Assembly (NCBI RefSeq): GCF_003853705.1
Contig: NZ_QTQI01000006.1
Coordinates: 1 to 64,000, forward strand
Length of the DNA stretch: 64,000 nt
Reading direction: 5' to 3'
Source of the DNA: Burkholderia sp. Bp8992
GTDB taxonomy: Bacteria; Pseudomonadota; Gammaproteobacteria; Burkholderiales; Burkholderiaceae
The notes under the pieces: generated by a model
The model's input: only the letters and a program-made list of their open reading frames with translations
The model's database searches: none
What the model was told of the DNA's origin: nothing
Shown: positions 57,917 to 64,000 of the stretch, in pieces
Layout: the number at the start of each line of letters is the position of its first letter
Numbering within the stretch: position 1 is the first letter of the stretch
Translations under genes and position numbers: made by a program

Positions 57917-58975
57917 TCAGTCATGCCGCGCGCCGGCGTCGCGCAGCAGCTGCCGCGAAGACGCGTAGCGCAGCGTGCGGCCGACGTCGACCGTCAGCGG
58001 CCCGCGCCAGTCGAGCGAGATCTCGTAGCGATCGCCGCGCGCGACCTCGATCTCGCGCTCGCCGTCGAACGCAAGCGTGCCGCGCTCGAATGGAATCACC
58101 TGCCACGTGTCCGGTTCGAGCCGCTCGCAACTGCGCATCACGACGCGGTCGATGCGCCCCGGTGCGATCGGTGCGGCGAGCGGCGTGCCCCCCGTCTTGC
58201 CGGCCTCCGCGAAGCGCATCGCGAGCCCGTGCGGCGCGCTGCGTTCGAGCGGCGCCCACGCGCCGCCGAGCGCCGACAGGCCGATGCCGTCCGGCTCCGC
58301 GAACGTCAGGTAGAGCGAATCGATGTCGTCGGAAGCGGAGATCGCACGCGCGCCGATGAAACGCTGCCGCGCGGCGCACACGTCGACGAGCGCGATTTCC
58401 TCGCGCCCCGGCTGCGCGCCCGCCACGCAGCGCACGACGAGCCGCTTGTTGTGCACGAACGCGACTTCGGGCGGCACGGCGCCGGTCGCCGCGAGCGCTG
58501 CCGCGACGCCGGCGACAGTCGCCTCGCGATGTTCGGGAAACGCGTTGTTGGTGCCGGTGGACAGCGCGACGAGCGGCGTCGCGCCGCAATGCGCGGCCAC
58601 CGCGCGATGGGTGCCGTCGCCGCCAAGCACGACGATCAGCGCGACTTCCATCCGGTGCAGGTAGGCGGCGCCGGCTTGCGTGTCGGCGACGCTGTCGGTG
58701 ATCGGCAGGTCGACGAATTCGACCTCGGGCCAGCGTTCGTGCGGCGCGACCGCGCGATGCGTGTCGATCGCGCGCAGCAGCAGCGTCGCGATGCCCGTGC
58801 GGTCGCGCAGCGTCAGCACGCGCTCGACGCCCATCGCACCGAGGCCGGCCAGCAGGCGCACGATCATGTTCGCCTTCTCGGCCGTCGGAAACACGGATGC
58901 ATGCGTCGTGAGGCGGCGAATGTCGCGCCCCGATGCGGGGTTCGCGATCACGCCGACGGTAACGGGCGTCGTCAC
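57917..58975 (-). CDS. acoX: AcoX, ATP-NAD kinase-like protein of the acetoin cluster
   Basis: A 352-residue protein of the NAD-kinase/diacylglycerol-kinase superfamily. The nucleotide motif is VVLGGDGTHRAVA, followed by ALSTGTNNAFPE, equivalent to the GGDGT and NE/D motifs. The N-terminal VGVIANPASGRDIRRL is typical of AcoX. Genes of this family accompany acetoin dehydrogenase in many proteobacteria, but the reaction is not established. The start is the GTG at 58975 with GGAG 8 bases upstream. It is the first gene of the operon, about 105 bases after the predicted sigma-54 start point. Confidence 0.9.
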   Translation of the reverse strand: MTTPVTVGVIANPASGRDIRRLTTHASVFPTAEKANMIVRLLAGLGAMGVERVLTLRDRTGIATLLLRAIDTHRAVAPHERWPEVEFVDLPITDSVADTQAGAAYLHRMEVALIVVLGGDGTHRAVAAHCGATPLVALSTGTNNAFPEHREATVAGVAAALAATGAVPPEVAFVHNKRLVVRCVAGAQPGREEIALVDVCAARQRFIGARAISASDDIDSLYLTFAEPDGIGLSALGGAWAPLERSAPHGLAMRFAEAGKTGGTPLAAPIAPGRIDRVVMRSCERLEPDTWQVIPFERGTLAFDGEREIEVARGDRYEISLDWRGPLTVDVGRTLRYASSRQLLRDAGARHD

Positions 58976-59090
58976 GGGTTCGTCTCCATCCAGTGGGCCG
59001 GCATGCCGGCCCTGCCTGTTTCGTCCGCTGCCATCGACGGGCAGCGGATCGTCGTCGCCGACGCGACCGCATCGGCTTGCCCTTGATCTC

Positions 59091-59106
59091 TGCAAGCGGC
59101 GTGCCA
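59091..59106 (-). promoter_or_regulatory. Consensus sigma-54 (-24/-12) promoter of the aco operon
   Basis: On the minus strand TGGCACG (59106-59100), four bases, then TTGCA (59095-59091) match the sigma-54 consensus exactly, with the invariant GG and GC at the right spacing. Transcription should start near 59080 and read acoX. The activator AcoR, encoded divergently, has the GAFTGA loop needed to contact sigma-54. Confidence 0.9.
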
Positions 59107-59352
59107 TCGTCACTGCAATAACCGTGGAACCCGCGTGCACGCTGGCGCGGCGGACAGGCGCACGTTCCGGATTCGCGACCGTGACGGCGTCGCGCGTCGC
59201 GAACCGGCGCGGGCGTCTCACGAAGTCGATGCGACGAACCGATCGTCCCGGCATCCGCGTGTGCGCGCCGCCGTGCCTGCAAACCCCGCACACGTGCGGT
59301 TCGGCGCCTGCGCCGGCCGGCCGGACAACCGCCGCGCGCCACGCATGCGGAT

Positions 59353-59370
59353 GTCTCAATCGCGCGAGAC
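59353..59370. promoter_or_regulatory. Candidate AcoR upstream activator site (weaker dyad)
   Basis: GTCTC and GAGAC are separated by 8 bases and share the TGAGACG/CGTCTCA core of the stronger site at 59385-59402, 14 bases away. A further half-site CGTCTCAC lies at 59214-59221. Confidence 0.5.
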
Positions 59371-59384
59371 GCGGCGAGATCCCG

Positions 59385-59402
59385 GTGAGACGAACGTCTC
59401 AC
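59385..59402. promoter_or_regulatory. Candidate AcoR upstream activator site (perfect dyad)
   Basis: GTGAGACGAACGTCTCAC is a perfect 8+8 inverted repeat around AA. It lies about 280 bases upstream of the -24 element, a distance normal for sigma-54 enhancer sites, and about 90 bases before the acoR start, so it could also mediate AcoR autoregulation. Confidence 0.65.
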
Positions 59403-59493
59403 GCCCGCCGCGTGCTGCGATGCAATGTGATCCGCCGAACCGGATGTGCTACAAGGACATCGATATCCCCGCCGTACGGAACCGGAGCCGACC

Positions 59494-61410
59494 ATGCCCT
59501 ATGCCGTCCCCCAGGCCCAGCACGCCGACCGTGTACTCGGCGCGCTCGCCGGGCGCCTGCCTGCGCCGGCCGACTCCGAGCGCCTCGTGTCGTCGTGGCA
59601 ACGCTCGCTGGAGCGCTACTGTCTCGACCCTGCTTCGTCGATCGGCCCGCGTGTGCTGACCGCGGCCGAGCTGCGCGAAGTGCGCGACAAGGAAGAGGCC
59701 TTCCTGCGCGCGTCGGGCCAGTGCCTGACGCGGCTGCACGACATGATCCGCGTCGCCGACTACTGCGTGATGCTGACCGACGCGCACGGCGTGACGATCG
59801 ACTACCGGATCGACCGCGAGCGCCGCAACGATTTCCGTCATGCAGGGCTGCACATCGGCTCGTGCTGGTCGGAAAGCGAGGAAGGAACGTGCGGCGTCGC
59901 GAGCGTGCTGACCGATCTCGCACCGATCACCGTGCACAAGACCGATCACTTTCGCGCGGCGTTCACGACACTCACCTGCAGCGCGGCGCCGATCTTCTCG
60001 CCGGGCGGCGAACTGATCGGCGTGCTCGACGCGTCGGCCGTGCATTCGCCCGACAGCCGCGACAGCCAGCGGCTCGTCTACCAGCTTGTGCGGCAAAGCG
60101 CGGCGCTGATCGAGGACGGCTACTTCGTCCACAGCACCGCGCAATACTGGATCCTGTTCGGGCATCCGAACCGTCACTACGTCGAAGCACAACCCGAATG
60201 GCTGATCGCGTTTGACGAATGCGGCAATATCGTCGCCGCGAACCGGCAGGCGCGCGACGCGCTGCCGGCGCTGCGCGAGCCGCGCCATATCGACGAGATC
60301 TTCGATGCGACCGAGATGCCGCTGCGCGATGCCGCGCGGCTCGATACGATCGTCGCGCTGCGGCTGCGCGCGACCGGCGCGCCGCTCTATGCGCGATTGC
60401 GGGCGCCGCTACGGCGCGCCGGCCGCGAGCCCGGCACGGTATCGCGCCGCGCGGGCACCGCGCCACGCCACGTCGGCGCGCTGACGCCGTTCCTGCACAG
60501 CAGCGACGCGCATATCGCGCAGCAAGCCGAGCTCGCGCTGCGCGTCGCGAGCAAGCGGCTGCCGATTCTCGTGCTCGGCGAAACCGGCGCGGGCAAGGAA
60601 GTGTTCGCGCGCGCGATCCACGATGCCGGTGCGCGGCGCGCGCGACCGTTCGTCGCCGTCAACTGCGGCGCGCTGCCGGATGCGCTGATCGAGAGCGAAC
60701 TGTTCGGCTATGCGGCCGGCGCGTTCACCGGCGCGCGCAAGCACGGTGCACGCGGCAAGATCGCGCTCGCCGACGGCGGCACGCTGTTTCTCGATGAAAT
60801 CGGCGACATGCCGCTCGCGCTGCAGACGCGCCTGCTGCGCGTGCTCGCCGACGGCGAGGTCGTGCCGCTCGGCAGCGATACGCCCGTGCGCGTCGATCTC
60901 GACGTGATCTGCGCGACCCACCGCGATCTCGCGCGGATGGTGGCCGACGGGACGTTCCGCGAAGATCTGTACTACCGGCTGAGCGGCGCGACGTTCGAAC
61001 TGCCGCCGCTGCGTGAACGCTCGGACGTGCGCGACGTGATTGCCGCCGTGTTCGCCGAGGAAGCGCAGGCGACCGGCCACGTGCTCACGCTCGATCCGAC
61101 GCTCGCCGAGCAGCTCGCCGCATACGCGTGGCCCGGCAACGTGCGGCAACTTCGCAACGTGCTGCGCTATGCGTGCGCGGTGTGCGACGCCGCGCGCGTG
61201 ACGCGGCACGACCTGCCGGCCGACCTCGTCGCGCAACTCGGCGCCGATGCGGCCGGCGCACTGCCCGACGACGAGCGCGGCCGCATCGTCGCGGCGCTCA
61301 CCGCGCACCGCTGGCGGCCCGACGCGGCCGCCAAGGCGCTCGGCATGTCGCGTGCGACGCTGTACCGGCGCATCGCGAAGCACCGGATCGTCGCACCGCA
61401 CCGCGCGTGA
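59494..61410 (+). CDS. acoR: Sigma-54-dependent activator of acetoin catabolism
   Basis: A 638-residue enhancer-binding protein. The N-terminal sensor part (about 1-330) contains a GAF-like domain ([45 protein letters not shown]). The AAA+ domain has Walker A GETGAGKE (362-369), the sigma-54-contact loop GAFTGA (409-414) and Walker B LFLDEIGD (431-438). The C-terminal HTH_8 contains [13 protein letters not shown]. AcoR is known to sense acetoin or its products. GGAG lies 7 bases before the ATG at 59494. It is divergent from the acoX-A-B-C-lipA operon it should control. Confidence 0.94.
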   Translation: MPYAVPQAQHADRVLGALAGRLPAPADSERLVSSWQRSLERYCLDPASSIGPRVLTAAELREVRDKEEAFLRASGQCLTRLHDMIRVADYCVMLTDAHGVTIDYRIDRERRNDFRHAGLHIGSCWSESEEGTCGVASVLTDLAPITVHKTDHFRAAFTTLTCSAAPIFSPGGELIGVLDASAVHSPDSRDSQRLVYQLVRQSAALIEDGYFVHSTAQYWILFGHPNRHYVEAQPEWLIAFDECGNIVAANRQARDALPALREPRHIDEIFDATEMPLRDAARLDTIVALRLRATGAPLYARLRAPLRRAGREPGTVSRRAGTAPRHVGALTPFLHSSDAHIAQQAELALRVASKRLPILVLGETGAGKEVFARAIHDAGARRARPFVAVNCGALPDALIESELFGYAAGAFTGARKHGARGKIALADGGTLFLDEIGDMPLALQTRLLRVLADGEVVPLGSDTPVRVDLDVICATHRDLARMVADGTFREDLYYRLSGATFELPPLRERSDVRDVIAAVFAEEAQATGHVLTLDPTLAEQLAAYAWPGNVRQLRNVLRYACAVCDAARVTRHDLPADLVAQLGADAAGALPDDERGRIVAALTAHRWRPDAAAKALGMSRATLYRRIAKHRIVAPHRA

Positions 61411-61429
61411 CGCACGGGCACGACTGCGG

Positions 61430-61864
61430 TCATGCGGCCTGCCCGGCCGCTTCGTTCGCGTTGCCTGCCACGCCGGCCGCTTCGTCGCGCCGCGTGAACA
61501 CTTCGTGCGCGGCGAACAGCGCGTTGAGCGCGGCCGGCATCCCCGCATACACGGCCATCTGCATGAACACCTCGACGATCTCGTCGCGCGTGCAACCGAC
61601 GTTCAGCGCGGCCTCGATATGCACCTTCAGTTGCGGCTGCGCGTTGCCGAGCGCGGCCAGCGCCGCGATCGTCGCGATTTCGCGCGCCTTCAGGTCGAGC
61701 TGCGGCCGGCTGTAGATGTCGCCGAAGCTGAACTCGACCAGGAGCCGCCCGAAGTCCGGTGCGATCGGCGCGAGCGCCGCGATCACGCGTTCGCCCACTT
61801 CGCCGTCGATTTCCTTCAGTTTGTTCCAGCCGCGCGTGTAGCGATCCTCAACGAGTCGTTCCAT
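61430..61864 (-). CDS. Carboxymuconolactone decarboxylase family protein
   Basis: A 144-residue helical protein of the CMD/AhpD superfamily. The core is LDLKAREIATIAALAALGNAQPQLKVHIEAALNVGCTRDEIVEVFMQMAVYAGMPAALNALFAAHEVF. It resembles the gamma-carboxymuconolactone decarboxylase type, with one Cys in GCTRDE and no AhpD CxxC pair, so peroxidase activity through two thiols is not expected. The real substrate is unknown. Its start lies 17 bases inside the MerR gene, so the two are translated together and likely share control. Confidence 0.9.
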   Translation of the reverse strand: MERLVEDRYTRGWNKLKEIDGEVGERVIAALAPIAPDFGRLLVEFSFGDIYSRPQLDLKAREIATIAALAALGNAQPQLKVHIEAALNVGCTRDEIVEVFMQMAVYAGMPAALNALFAAHEVFTRRDEAAGVAGNANEAAGQAA

Positions 61865-62309
61865 GGTGTCCGTCCTGTTCCGATAAAGCGTGAGAAGGTT
61901 TCGCCCGTCGCTCCGTTTCCCGTTCCTGCGCCTCGTAGTACGCGATCTTGTCGCCGATCGCGTCGAGGCTCGCCTGCAGCTCCGCGAGATGCGCGCGCAC
62001 CGCGTCGCGATGCGCGACCAGCAAGTCGCGCCGCGCGCCGAACGTCGACTCGCCTTGCTCGCGCAGCACCGCGAACGCCTGGATCTGCGCGATCGGCATG
62101 CCGGTCGCCTTCAGGCGCATCACGAAGGCCAGCCCGGCAAGGTCGGCCGGTGCATAGAGCCGGTGCCCGGCTGCCGTGCGCGAAATCGCGCGCAGCAGGC
62201 CGGCCTGCTCGTAGTACCGCAGCGTGTGCGTGGACACGCCCGTCAATTCGGCGACTTGCCCGATCGTCAGCGGACCGGCGGCGGAGGGTTGGGATGCGGT
62301 TTTCGACAT
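61848..62309 (-). CDS. MerR-family regulator upstream of a CMD-like gene
   Basis: A 153-residue regulator with the MerR domain LTIGQVAELTGVSTHTLRYYEQAGLLRAISRTAAGHRLYAPADLAGLAFV (residues 14-63) and a dimerisation helix (about 90-130). It has no cysteine, so it is not a metal or redox sensor of the thiol type; the AdhR-like/organic-signal branch is more likely. It lies just behind the dyad at 62330-62345. It overlaps the CMD-like gene by 17 bases. The predicted start point leaves only a few bases of leader before the ATG. Confidence 0.9.
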   Translation of the reverse strand: MSKTASQPSAAGPLTIGQVAELTGVSTHTLRYYEQAGLLRAISRTAAGHRLYAPADLAGLAFVMRLKATGMPIAQIQAFAVLREQGESTFGARRDLLVAHRDAVRAHLAELQASLDAIGDKIAYYEAQERETERRAKPSHALSEQDGHHGTTR

Positions 62310-62319
62310 GGCAGGAACA

Positions 62320-62350
62320 AGGTTAGGAGTTAGAGTTCACTCTAAGTCAA
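62320..62350 (-). promoter_or_regulatory. MerR-type promoter with 16-bp dyad
   Basis: On the minus strand TTGACT (62350-62345), a 19-base spacer, and TAACCT (62325-62320). The long spacer contains a dyad TTAGAGTGAACTCTAA (arms of 7 bp around GA) at 62330-62345, the hallmark of MerR-activated promoters. Predicted start near 62313 is only about 4 bases before the regulator's ATG at 62309. Confidence 0.75.
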
Positions 62351-62595
62351 GCGTTATCGAACGGCCAGCGCAACGACGATCCGTGCACGCCCTGCGACAC
62401 CGTAAAGAATGGTCAAAACCGGCACCCGGCACGGGTTTCGGCCTTTACAGCACCGCAAGCCTTCAGCAAGATTCGGTCAGCCTGTCTTAAAAAGGGCACG
62501 CATTTGTCCTATGCTTAACGGCGACGGCCGGCCCGATCTCGCGCCGCCGTCCGTTGCAACAGCCATTCATCCGTCAGAACCAGGGAGCCTTTGCC

Positions 62596-63195
62596 ATGCT
62601 GAAAAAGCTGCTGATGCTGTTCGTCGCGCTGTCGCTGTCGCTCGCCGCCGGCCTTGCCGCGGCTGTCGAAGTCAACTCGGCTGACCAGGCCGCGCTCGAA
62701 TCCGTGAAGGGTCTCGGCCCCGTGAAGTCGAAGGCGATCATCGACGAACGCACCAAGAACGGCCCGTTCAAGGATGCCGACGATCTCGCGAACCGCGTGA
62801 AGGGCCTCGGCACGAAATCGGTCGGGCACCTGGAGGAAAACGGCCTGACGATCGGCGGCTCGTCGACGCCGCCGAAGGGCGTGAAACTGTCGAAGCCGGC
62901 CGCAACCGCACCGGCCACGACGACTGCCGGCACCGCATCGACGTCCACGACCGCGACGGCCGGCACGACGACTGCAGCGCCGGCCCCGGCGGCAAGCGCA
63001 CCGGATGCGGCGGCGAAACCGGCGAAGGCGAAGCGCGCGTCGAAGAAGGAAAAGGCAGCGGCCGCAGCGGCGGCATCCGCCGACGCGGGTGCGAGCGCAC
63101 CGGCCGCCGCGTCGTCCGCGAAGGCGACGAAGGGTTCGAAGAAGAAGAGCAAGAAGGACAAGGCAGCCTCCGCCGCCGCGGCGTCGGGCGCCTGA
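62596..63195 (+). CDS. Exported ComEA-like helix-hairpin-helix protein with Lys/Ala-rich tail
   Basis: A 199-residue protein with a signal peptide (MLKKLLMLFVALSLSLAAGLAAA). A ComEA-type double helix-hairpin-helix follows (VEVNSADQAALESVKGLGPVKSKAIIDERTKNGPFKDADDL, residues 24-64). The remaining 110 residues are Ala/Thr/Pro/Ser-rich and then Lys/Ala-rich, ending in repeated KKKSKKDKAA-type segments that resemble bacterial histone-H1-like proteins. It should bind DNA outside the cytoplasm, perhaps in natural transformation, or be a secreted DNA-binding protein. AGGGAG lies 9 bases before the ATG at 62596. No other competence gene is nearby. Confidence 0.8.
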   Translation: MLKKLLMLFVALSLSLAAGLAAAVEVNSADQAALESVKGLGPVKSKAIIDERTKNGPFKDADDLANRVKGLGTKSVGHLEENGLTIGGSSTPPKGVKLSKPAATAPATTTAGTASTSTTATAGTTTAAPAPAASAPDAAAKPAKAKRASKKEKAAAAAAASADAGASAPAAASSAKATKGSKKKSKKDKAASAAAASGA

Positions 63196-63283
63196 TGTGC
63201 GCCGCGCGCGCGACGGCGTGCGCGCGGTATTCGTTCAACGGGCGCCGTCGTCACGGCGCCCTTTTCAGTGAAGGTGAAGAACC

Positions 63284-63715
63284 ATGGGTCTCCTCGACAT
63301 CGTCGGCGGTCTGATCGGCGGCCAGGCCGGCGGCAACTCGCAAAGCGCGCTCATCACGACCGCGCTCGAATTCATCAACAACCAGCCGGGCGGCCTGAAC
63401 GGCCTGATCGAGAAGTTCAAGGCAGGCGGCGCCGGCGACATCATCGGCTCGTGGGTCGGCAACGGCGAAAACCAGCCGATCTCGGGCGAGACGCTGCAGA
63501 ACGTGCTTGGCTCGGACGTGGTCGGCTCGCTCGCGAGCAAGGTCGGTATCGATCCGTCGCAAGCCTCGTCGATTCTCGCGCAGGTGCTGCCGCACGTCGT
63601 CAACGGCGCGACGCCGAACGGCGAAGTGCCGGCCGGCGGCCAGGTCGACACGTCGAACGTGCTCGGCACGCTCACGCAGCTTGCCGGCATGTTCGGCGGC
63701 AACAAGCAGGGCTAA
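63284..63715 (+). CDS. yidB: YidB-like DUF937 family protein
   Basis: A 143-residue protein of the DUF937/YidB family. The start MGLLDIVGGLIGGQAG and the later stretch IIGSWVGNGENQPISGETLQNVLG are diagnostic, and SSILAQVLPHVVNGATPNGEVP is conserved. It has no true signal peptide; the N-terminus is a hydrophobic Gly-rich helix. Function is unknown. It is 88 bases after the ComEA-like gene and followed by a terminator. Confidence 0.9.
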   Translation: MGLLDIVGGLIGGQAGGNSQSALITTALEFINNQPGGLNGLIEKFKAGGAGDIIGSWVGNGENQPISGETLQNVLGSDVVGSLASKVGIDPSQASSILAQVLPHVVNGATPNGEVPAGGQVDTSNVLGTLTQLAGMFGGNKQG

Positions 63716-63759
63716 GCATTCCAGCCGGCGCGGCAGCCCGTTGTGCCGCTCCATAAGCA

Positions 63760-63791
63760 AACACCCCGCTTCAGGCGGGGTGTTCGTTTTT
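63760..63791. terminator. Terminator between yidB and clpB
   Basis: The stem ACACCCCGC / GCGGGGTGT with a short loop is followed by TCGTTTTT on the plus strand, between converging genes. Confidence 0.85.
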
Positions 63792-63833
63792 GCGCGCCCG
63801 GCGTGAGCCGGGCGGGCGACCGATGGCAGGCGA

Positions 63834-64000
63834 TCAGTGCACGACGCGGTCGAACACGAACTTGCCGTCGTGGACGTCGACCGGAATCACGTCCTTCGGA
63901 CCGAAGCGGCCGGCGAGGATCAGCTTCGCGACCGGGTTCTCGATCTCCTGCTGGATCGCGCGCTTCAGCGGCCGTGCACCGAACAGCGGATCGTAGCCGA
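63834..64000 (-). CDS. clpB: Chaperone ClpB, C-terminal end
   Basis: Only the last 54 codons are in the window; the gene continues beyond the right edge. The visible residues read [20 protein letters not shown], then [18 protein letters not shown], and end FVFDRVVH. This is the small C-terminal subdomain of the second AAA+ module, with the sensor-2 GARPLKR motif. ClpB is the disaggregase that works with DnaK. ClpA- and ClpC-type proteins share the GARPLKR motif, but [10 protein letters not shown] favours ClpB. Confidence 0.9.
   Translation of the reverse strand, partial: GYDPLFGARPLKRAIQQEIENPVAKLILAGRFGPKDVIPVDVHDGKFVFDRVVH

Larger units (their letters stand above)
58976..59493. other. Divergent acoX-acoR control region
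   Basis: These 518 bases contain the sigma-54 promoter of the aco operon (59091-59106) and the candidate activator sites at 59214-59221, 59353-59370 and 59385-59402. A promoter for acoR on the plus strand was not clear; the region before its start reads GCTACAAGG with no good -35. No conserved reading frame lies here. Confidence 0.75.

Overview
The window is a chromosomal segment from a Burkholderia species, most likely of the Burkholderia cepacia complex. The reasons are high GC content throughout, strong codon bias, and a chain of housekeeping genes (ndk-rlmN-rodZ-ispG-hisS-yfgM-bamB-der-hfq-hflX-hflK-hflC-hisZ-purA) in the order expected of Burkholderiales. The products read like Burkholderia homologues. 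Species assignment is inference; no rRNA gene is present. I saw no CRISPR array, insertion sequence, prophage or tRNA gene.

Layout. 1-2057: the phaC-phaA polyhydroxybutyrate operon on the minus strand, running off the left edge. 2418-5341: pgeF and rluD (minus), divergent from the outer-membrane assembly lipoprotein bamD (plus). 5465-8814: a YoaA/DinG-type helicase, a YdcH-like small protein and a Gln/Ala-rich exported coiled-coil protein (minus), divergent from tex (8975-11299). 11300-12733: an AT-richer stretch with a promoter, a near-perfect hairpin and an isolated class I terpene synthase, the clearest accessory locus. 12756-31475: kup, then the long minus-strand housekeeping run from a purA-linked phosphoribosyltransferase back to ndk. 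31725-34959: a Bax-inhibitor-1 family membrane protein, rlmD and an EEP-family hydrolase. 34990-39453: surE-pcm-nlpD-rpoS-exonuclease, the stationary-phase sigma-factor operon. 39680-44567: a CaiB/BaiF CoA-transferase, the recR-ebfC-dnaX group and the 4.5S RNA gene. 44953-50209: trxA, rho, a MerR regulator with an MFS exporter, an MtfA-like peptidase and ribosomal protein L31 (type B). 50429-53553: a membrane glycosyltransferase and a MATE exporter. 53565-61410: a complete acetoin-catabolism locus (lipA, acoC, acoB, acoA, acoX, with acoR divergent). 61430-62309: a MerR regulator with a carboxymuconolactone-decarboxylase-like protein. 62596-64000: a ComEA-like protein with a histone-H1-like tail, a YidB-family protein and the end of clpB.

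How the parts work together. In the aco locus AcoR (sigma-54 activator) is set to switch on the opposite operon through a consensus -24/-12 promoter at 59091-59106, with inverted-repeat candidate AcoR sites upstream. The operon makes the E1 alpha and beta and E2 subunits of acetoin dehydrogenase plus a lipoyl synthase that could lipoylate E2.

The most notable observation is a 26-codon reading frame at 57778-57858, between acoX and acoA. It joins the first residues of a short-chain dehydrogenase directly to its last residues, in frame, with ribosome-binding site, start and stop kept. This looks like the scar of an internal deletion of an SDR gene, perhaps an acetoin or butanediol reductase. 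Other points of interest are the orphan terpene synthase with its 14-bp hairpin, two MerR-type dyad operators (one with a nearly leaderless transcript), and a 12-bp hairpin without a U-tract in front of rho.
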